DNA of 64,000 nt from Paralithodes platypus (lineage: Eukaryota > Arthropoda > Malacostraca > Decapoda > Lithodidae), in the NCBI GenBank assembly GCA_032716605.1, contig CM064519.1, positions 18,462,551 through 18,526,550 of the forward strand. The letters are read 5' to 3'. The translations under genes were made by a program, and so were the position numbers. Positions within the stretch are counted from its first letter, which is position 1. The number at the start of each line of letters is the position of its first letter. The notes beneath the pieces were generated by a model. The model did not search any database. It was given only the letters and a program-made list of their open reading frames with translations, and was not told the DNA's origin. Below are positions 56,845 to 64,000 of the stretch, in pieces.

Positions 56845-57560
56845 TACAACAGCATTCGTACAAAGAAGCATTTTCTCAACTATTTTGACAATATCTGATC
56901 TACAATATTCTTAAATCCTTTGAACCAATCCCATGCTCATACAATTACCTTACTTATTAACAAAATTATAATCTACAATAATATTTACCTCTAGGTCAGC
57001 CCAAAAATGGTTTGTAATGATGCTTCCTGCTGTAGTTTAATAGAACATAATAGTACAGTAAATACTGTAAAGATTATATATATTTTTCTTTCAGTTGACA
57101 TGGTGAACTACTGTTGCTGAAGGACAACCAAGATCTCATCTAGACTTGTAAATCAGGGAAAGAGGGATAATTGCCTGCGTTCTGAAATAACAATGTAAGA
57201 CCATGATATTATGTTTTCTTTATTAACACATGTAATAGTTTTACTAAACTAATCAATGATGCTATAATAATGTTGAAGGTAGCTAAATACAGTACCGGTA
57301 CATTACCGTACTAATAAATTACATGAGTATTGTTTAACAAAACTAAAGTTTGGTTAATTTTCATGTAGTATTACCTACTATAGGAAGAATGATTGAAAGA
57401 TAGTCTATTCTCAGTAGCCTATACTTCCACAATCAATTTTTTTATTCTCAGTATACTTCTACAATGAAATTTTGTCCTTGTATTGTGCATAAATTGAGCT
57501 TCAGAATACAAGGAATCGCCGGCGGCGGCCGGGGGGCTATGCCCCCCGGACCCCCTGTTA
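56845..57560. other. No gene; GC-rich hairpin near the end
   Basis: AT-rich, then GGCCGGGGGGCTATGCCCCC (from about 57527) and GGACCCCCTG just outside the large inverted duplication. Confidence 0.55.
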
Positions 57561-58246
57561 TTGAATATTTTCGGAATTAGCCTCGCAGAATCTTGAGTCT
57601 TTTAAAGTTGTGAAAATTAAAGTAATTTTCTACGTTCCTACTGATTGTACTTAACCCGAGATGGGAATAGCCTACCCAGGTATTTTTTACTCGGCCCAGG
57701 GAAAATAATAGACAAACAAATTTTCTAATCAAAGTTTATTCTTGAAACTTGGTACCGGTATGTATTTTAACCAGTACTCTATAGTAACTCATGTATCATA
57801 TGAAAGGATATAAATTAAGTATGTAATAGTTCTCGGAATGCAACAACAAATATACATGAAATCTTTATTGGACAAAAGTTACAAAACTAAAACAGGGACT
57901 GCTAAGAATAATTTAAAAACCTGTTTTCAATGCCTATATTAGTGGACCTGAAGTGCATCTCTTTGAGACTGAAGTACAGGCAGCCAGCTCCCCTAGTATC
58001 CTGATTAAACACCAGTAAACATACATAACATCCCTTTTACTTACAATATTATTCATTCCTTTTAATAAATTTTGAGCATGTATTGTGCATATATTTACCT
58101 TCACATCTCAAAATTTCTCCGGCGGACCCCCTGTTATGAAGCGGGGGGCTGCGCCCCCCGCACCCCCCGCAGACGCCGCGCAAAGTTGATCCTTGTAAGC
58201 TTAGAAAAATGATCCAGAATTGGATCATTTCTGTTTTGGCACCCTG
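57561..58246 (+). repeat. Large inverted duplication, left arm (686 bp)
   Basis: Reverse-complement partner of 59106-60981 once GG8 copies D and E are removed from the latter. The inner end is TTTTGGCACCCTG. It carries a GC-rich hairpin (GGGGGGCTGCGCCCCCC, about 58142-58158). Confidence 0.93.
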
Positions 58247-58377
58247 TAGGCTATTGGTCAATATTAAAGACGCCCCACAATATTGGTAGAAAATAATTTG
58301 ACATGCCATTTTATTCTACATATTATAGCCTACCCAGCATAGGCTATTTACATAGGCCTAGGCCTAATCAGATGTTT

Positions 58378-58804
58378 ACATAAGAACATAAGAAAATGGG
58401 AGTCTGCAGAAAGCCGATTGGCCTAAGCAAGGCAGATCCCTGTCCCACACAACCCCAATTACAAAGCCCAATTATAGGCTCAACACTCTAATACCCTGAG
58501 GATCATCTTACCAAAACGGTTAGAGATTAACGCAGGATTACGGGGGTCTGCAGAGCGCTGATTGGCCCAACCCTGCTGATCCCCCTTCACACCCAACCCT
58601 TCTCGTCCATATGCTTATCCAATTTTATCTTAAAGCTCCCTATCGTTTTTAATCCCACTATAGCACTTGGTAGTCCATTCCACCCATCTACAACTCTGTT
58701 ACCAAACCAATATTTGCCTATATCTTTTCTGAAACAAAATTTATCTAATTTGAAACCATTGGTACGAGTTCTTTCGCTATCACTGAGCTTTAGTACATTT
58801 GTCT
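58378..58804 (-). mobile_element. CR1-type LINE tail in the spacer of the inverted duplication
   Basis: Uninterrupted relative of 1034-1480 and of 44130-44938, with the octamer tail at 58381. The coding remnant matches the C-terminus of the 1-kb copy. Its left flank (58247-58377) is shared with 43983-44129. Confidence 0.88.
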
Positions 58805-59340
58805 AATGTAGGACAGGATGTAGTAATGTAGTTTTAGGAAACTATTATTACTACTATTCTATAGGTAGGCTATTTACTTTTTAATGGCAATAGGCCTAGG
58901 CTATATTAGCCTATCTTTTCTTCAGAATCTTCGAGGAATGTAGGCCTAGGCTAGCCGCTAGTGTTTTATTATTTTTCATAGTTTGAGTGGAGGATTTGGA
59001 CCTTCCAGCCCGGGTGTCCTTTTAAAATGACACCGCGAAAGAAGGGCAGGAGCCCGGGTACTGCTAGTTTTCATCATTAGGGCCTATAGGCCTACCACTC
59101 ATTACCAGGGTGCCAAAACAGAAATTATCCAGTTCTGGATAATTTTTCTAAGTTTACAAGGATCAACTTTGCGCGGCGTCCGTGGGGGGCACAGCCCCCC
59201 GCTACATAACATGGGGTCCAGGGGGCGTAGCCCCCCGGCCGCCGGAGAAATTTTGAAATGTGAAGGTAAATATATGCACAATAGGCTACATGCTCAAAAT
59301 TTATTAAAAGGAATGAATAATATTGTAAGTAAAAGGGATG

Positions 59341-60009
59341 GGAAAAATGTTATATTAATACCACAAATTTTTCGAGTGTTTTTTATAAACAAAATTGGTC
59401 ATTTACATCAATATATAGTGTTTGTAATTAATTAGAAATCTCGGGAAAACCTATTTTCCCCATTAGGCCTATCGATCGATGTTGAGACAGCCCCTCGATA
59501 GTGATTTGAAAAGACATTAGCCTAACCTAACAACCTTACCTAACCTAACCTAGTATTATGAGTGGGGGCTGCCGCCCCCACACCCCCGCTGGTTGAGTAC
59601 TAATCCCTTAATAAAAAAATAAAAAAATTGGCTGTCGATTATGCGAAGGTGAAAGAGAAGTCGATGAAGTCTATGGTGTTTACTCTGCAATCTTCAGCTT
59701 GATTGTACATTGATAACGGGAAAGTACCGTATTGACAACCTTGTTACGAAAATTAAATTTTAGTACCATACTTTTATATTAGGTTTTTCCGAGGGTTTAA
59801 TACATTTTCATATGATCTTTAGAGCTATCGATGACTGAAAGTACCGTATTGACAACCTTGTTACGAAAAAGAAATTTTAGTACCATACTTTTTTATTAGG
59901 TTTTGCCGAGGGTTAAAACAAATTTTCTTATGATCTTTAGAGCATATAGATTCAATATTTATCTTCAAATATATCAACAAAATTCGTGGTATTAAAATAA
60001 CATTAAACC
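59341..60009 (+). mobile_element. GG8-family element, copy D (669 bp)
   Basis: Ends GGAAAAATGTTAT.. and ..ATAACATTAAACC. AAGGGATG at 59333-59340 and 60010-60017. The empty site exists in the left arm (complement of about 58030). Same orientation as A, with the TTAGG-like tract and GC hairpin present. Confidence 0.95.
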
Positions 60010-60198
60010 AAGGGATGTTATGTATGTTTACTGGTGTTTAATCAGGATACTAGGAGAGCTGGCTGCCTGTACTTCAGTCTCAAAGGGATTCACTTTAGGT
60101 CCACTAATATAGGCATTGAAAACAGGTTTTTAAATTATTCTTAGCAGTCTCTGTTTTAGTTTTGTAACTTTTGTCCAATAAAGATTTCATGTATATTT

Positions 60199-60681
60199 GG
60201 TATTATTCTATAATTGCACCTAGGGCCTATACGAGCTAAACAAATTATTATTCTATTTAACAGGAAGGTACGACGAGGTAAGTGATGTGGTATAGGTGGC
60301 AATATGCGGAAATGGATTAGAAGGGCATTCTGCCCCCCTCTTACCCCCAGGCCCCCTTACGAAAATCTACGGTTATTCACTCCACCCCAACTGGATATCT
60401 ACCGTTTTACCCAACCAGCGGGGGTGTGGGGGCGGCAGCCCCCACCCATAATACTAGGTTAGGTTAGGTAAGGTTGTTAGGTTAGGCTTATGTCTCTCTG
60501 AAACATTGTAAATCCGTGTCACATCTAGATTGATAGACTTTTGTCAGAGGGGGGCAGAATTCCCTTATAATCCATTTCCGCATATTGCCACCTATACCAC
60601 ATCACTTACCTCGTTGTACCTTCCTGTTAAATACAATAATAATTTGTTTAGCTCGTATAGGTGTTATTATAGAAATTTACC
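60199..60681 (-). mobile_element. GG8-family element E (483 bp), different arms, same core
   Basis: Ends GGTATTATTCTATAATTGCA and, inverted, GGTAAATTTCTATAATAACA. GTATATTT at 60191-60198 and 60682-60689. Inverted arms of about 116 bp surround the GGTTAGGTTAGGTAAGG tract and the GGGGGCGGCAGCCCCC hairpin that copies A-D also carry. The arms themselves are unrelated to A-D. Confidence 0.92.
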
Positions 60682-61074
60682 GTATATTTGTTGTTGCATT
60701 CCAAGAACTATTACATACTTAATTTATATCCTTTCATATGATACATGAGTTACTATAGAGTACTGGTTAAAATACATACCGGTACCAAGTTTCAAGAATA
60801 AACTTTGATTAGAACATTTGTTTGTCTATTATTTTCCCTGGGCCGAGTAAAAAATACCTGGGTAGGCTATTCCCATCTCGGGTTAAGTACAATCAGTAGG
60901 AACGTAGAAACTTACAGTACTTTAATTTTGACAACTTTAAAAGACTCAAGATTCTGCTAGGCTAATTCCGAAAATATTCAATCAAGTCTCCGTTACCCCC
61001 ATGAAGTCAGGTTATAGTAATGACAAGACATACCAATAATATATGTTAGTTAGCGGGTGTGTGGACTGTGGGGA

Positions 61075-61578
61075 TAGTGGCAGCCCCCACTTTGGACACT
61101 AAGACTAAGTAAAGTTAGGTTAGGGTAAGGTAATGCAAATTATCTACTCATAACATGATAAACAATTGAACAATAAACTACTGTACTATATTCCTTGAAG
61201 AAATAAAAACAAACAATTGTACATAAGGCTGCGGAAAGATTCTTTAGTGATACCCAAGTCATGGCCGGGATTCCGGGAAATCTATAAATGCAATGTAGGC
61301 GGTAGGCCTAGCTGCTGGCTGTACACTTATTAAATTGTACCGGTAATCTGGCTAAAAAGTTACCGGTATACAAAATGAGAACATAGAGGCAGGGTGCAGA
61401 TCCCACTTTGGACACTAAGTTTGGACTTTGGTTAGGGTAAGTTATTGCAAATCTTCCACTCATAATATAAACTACAATAAAATAAGATACCAGTAGATAA
61501 GATACTACTGTAGCCTATTCTGCCTGCAGCCTATACCTTGAAAACAAAAACAAACGGTAAGACTGCGAAAGTATTCTT
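61075..61578. repeat. Direct duplication, ~170 bp apart
   Basis: CCCACTTTGGACACTAAG.. and the following ~170 bp occur at about 61088 and 61403 with moderate divergence. The second copy runs into the ORF1-like fragment. Confidence 0.7.
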
Positions 61579-61900
61579 CAGTGACAAATCCCTGGTTAGA
61601 CTAAGAAAGCCCGCCCACGCTCCGCAGCCAAGTGAGACTGACAAAGTTTGGCCTAGGATTCTCAAAGTGGTCCTAAGGGACGAGGAAATGAAATGGAAAA
61701 TTTTAAAGGAAGCAGCAAACTGAAGGAGATTGACAGACCAAACAGGAGAAACATTAGAATAATGCCAGATTGCACAATTAAAGAAAGGCAGGCACACACC
61801 AAGCTGGCAAAGGAAAGGGATGAAAAAAACGGAGTACTGACGAGGCAGGGAAACATGAGGAAAAAGTGGATCGTAGTGAGCGGGCGGTTGAAGCTGGTCA
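61538..61900 (+). pseudogene. LINE ORF1-like C-terminal fragment
   Basis: Two overlapping plus-strand frames encode a basic, charged segment (WPRILKVVLRDEEMKWKILK; then IRIMPDCTIKERQAHTKLAK and MRKKWIVVSGRLK) resembling the C-terminal region of ORF1-type proteins in CR1-like LINEs. The frame shifts near 61700-61725. It abuts, in opposite orientation, the minus-strand RT fragment that starts at about 61965. I am only moderately sure of the family. Confidence 0.5.
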
Positions 61901-61964
61901 CGGTACAGGAAGCCGGCCGAACACCCACGGAGCCCAACCACCGTGACCCAATCAGGAACGACCA

Positions 61965-64000
61965 TGCCTGGATACTGTATTCCAGTCGAGGTCTGATTAG
62001 GGATTTGTACAAAGGGAGAAACATCTCTGAATCCATGTATGTATATGTTTTCCTTAGAAGTCCTACCAACGAGTTGGCACTGGCTGCTGCCTTGGCCACT
62101 TGTACTGCTGGCTTCAAATCCGGGGTGACATAAATTCCTAGGTCTTTTTCCTCCTCTGTGGTGGTTAGCGGATTATTCTTCATGTGGTATTGGTACTCTG
62201 GGTTCCTCCGTCCCATGTGCATGACCTTGCATTTCTCCTCATTAAATTCTAGTAGCCACTTTTTACTCCACTCTTCCAGCCTGGTAATGTCCTGTAGTCC
62301 TTCTCTGTCCAGCGGGGACTTAATTCTCCTGTACAGCTTGGCGTCGTCTGCGAAGAGCTTGCTGTCTGACTGAACTGTATCCATTAGGTCATTTATGAAA
62401 ACAAGGAAGAGAACTGGCCTCAGCACACTGCCTTGAGGTACTCCACTCCAGACCCCCAGCCATTCTGAGGGTGCGCCCCTGTTGACAACTCGTTGAATTC
62501 TCCGACTCAAGAAGTTCTCGATCCATATTATGATGTCTCCTGATATCCCGACTGCCTGTAGTTTCTTGAGTAGACGGAGATGGGGGACAGTGTCAAAGGC
62601 TTTTCTGCAGTCTAAGTAAACCACATCAACGTCATCCCCCTCGTCCATGGCATCTTCTAATTCCTCAAAATATTCGAGCAGCTGCGTTACGCAGGACCTC
62701 CTTGATCTGAAACCGTGTTGGGAACTGCTGAGGAGATTGTTGTTTTCCAGATGATTCACTATCCTTTGCTTTAGCAATTTCTCCATTATCTTGCATGGAA
62801 CTGAAGTAAGGCTGACTGGGCGGTAGTTTAATGGATTTGACTTGTCACCTTTTTTGTATATTGGCGTGACATTTGCCTTCCTCCAGTCCTCAGGTATAAT
62901 TCTGTCGGTGAGGGTCTTTCTGAACAGCAGCCAGAGAGGAAATGCAAGCGAGGATGCGCACTCCTTTAACACCCTCGGGTGAATCCCATCAGGTCCTGGA
63001 GCAGAGTTTTCTCTCAGGCCTTCCAGACATTTTCTTACCTCGTCCTCGGTGAAATCACAGTGACCTATCCCGACACCATCAAATTGGTTTTGAACATTCG
63101 GAATGTCCGTTTCTGGCTCTCGTATGAAGACCTTTTGGAATTCTTTATTTAGGAGTTCACTTGCCTCCTGGGGGGAGTTTGTTAAGGTTCCATTGGGGTG
63201 TTTGAGCTTGGACACAGCCTCTTTGATCCGGGTTTTGCTTCTCGCGTATGCATAGAAGGCACATGGTTTTTCTTTGACTTCCTGTGCAAGGGACTTTTCA
63301 AACTGATAAACTGCCTCTCTGACTGCTTATGTTGACTCGTTCCTTCTTTTGCAGTACGCTCTGTATCTTGCTCTGTTTCTCCTCTGTCGGTATCTCTTCC
63401 AGGCATCCTCTTTCTGTCTTATTTTACACAGAACTCTCTTTCATCCATTTGGGCTTTGGTTTCGTTCCTCTCCGAGTTGTCTGCACTCAAAGCGGAACGC
63501 AAGTTTGTACTACCTTGTTGTATTCATCCAAGATGCCTTCCCAGGTCTCCTCAACACTGCTGTTCCTCAGTATCTCCCAGTCAACATTGCTGAACATATG
63601 GTTTGCTTGTACATAGTCACCCTTGTGAAAAAGTTTCTTATTACCTTCATCATCACAGTGCAGAGCACCATCCACAGCCATTTTGAAAACTATGACACTG
63701 TGATCACTGGCTCCGATTGGAGCTTTGTACTCCATGTTACTTATCTCTAATTCATTCTTGGTCAGGATGAGATCTAAAAGTGACGGGGTATCGCTTCCTC
63801 GGGCTCTAGTGAACTCTGCTACATGCTGGTGGAGAAAGGCATCCTGGCAGGTTTCATAGAACTTTGTTTGTTCGCTCCTTGGTCCCCCGTGTACATAGTG
63901 ATTTTCCCAATCAATTTCCTTAAAGTTAAAATCTCTGCAAATTAGCACCTGATTTACTCCAATATTGCATGCTTCAAGCAAGGTCTGCCTGATACTGCTA
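61965..64000 (-). pseudogene. CR1-like LINE EN-RT, truncated at both ends, runs off window
   Basis: Minus strand. The endonuclease C-terminal half (63981-63487) has CRDFNFKEIDWENHY and ASDHSVIVFKM. A linker has a frame change and TAA near 63325. The RT (from 63215) has [65 protein letters not shown] and FADDAKL (about 62342-62359). Coding identity stops at ..RPRLEYSIQAW near 61968, where it joins the inverted ORF1-like fragment, so the C-terminus and 3' UTR are lost. The upstream part lies beyond the window. Confidence 0.9.

Larger units (their letters stand above)
59106..60981 (-). repeat. Large inverted duplication, right arm with two insertions
   Basis: Begins CAGGGTGCCAAAACAG, mirror of the left arm's inner end. 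Removing D (59341-60009) and E (60199-60681), each with one 8-bp duplication, leaves about 708 bp matching the 686-bp left arm. Confidence 0.93.

Overview
This is eukaryotic, repeat-dominated DNA, most likely from an arthropod and plausibly a decapod crustacean. The evidence is CR1/Jockey-type and RTE-type LINE fragments, DNA transposons and MITEs with clean target-site duplications, long (CT)n/(GA)n microsatellites, TTAGG-type (arthropod telomere-like) motifs inside MITEs, and the absence of operons or ribosome-binding sites. The clade is inferred from repeat content, not proven. I found no rRNA, no convincing functional tRNA and no CRISPR. Only one locus looks like a host-type gene: a tandem retropepsin-like protein at 41289-42508.

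Layout. 1-2.9 kb is a 22-bp minisatellite split by a CR1-type LINE tail. 3-7.9 kb holds foldback repeats, a 59-bp minisatellite split by another LINE tail, and GA/CT microsatellites. 7.9-10.8 kb is a frameshifted CR1-like LINE. 11-22 kb is low-complexity and mostly non-coding sequence with piggyBac-like and pogo-like MITEs, one copy of a 410-bp retroposon and RTE debris. 22.1-24.3 kb carries an RTE-type LINE whose 721-codon RT frame is open, next to a Ty3/gypsy pol scrap. 24.9-40.4 kb is a composite domain of degenerate GACT arrays, large direct and inverted repeats, LINE tails, the second 410-bp retroposon and a complete but inactivated PIF/Harbinger element (31706-33907).

41.3-42.5 kb carries the retropepsin gene. 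Its predicted second exon runs into a hAT-like MITE. From 42.7 to 61 kb a family of non-autonomous elements recurs; I call it GG8 because termini begin GG and the target-site duplication is 8 bp. Members share an internal TTAGG-like tract and usually a GC-rich hairpin. One copy is split by a near-intact CR1-like LINE (47354-50347), one sits inside a LINE tail, and two sit in one arm of a 3.4-kb inverted duplication (57561-60981). The window ends in a minus-strand CR1-like LINE that runs off the edge.

The transposable elements do not form a pathway, but their nesting gives relative ages: LINE tail before GG8 copy B, GG8 copy C before its LINE, inverted duplication before GG8 copies D and E. 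The best candidates for something undescribed are the two-lobed retropepsin with a MITE-derived tail, the GG8 family with its telomere-like core, and the strand-switching GACT domain.
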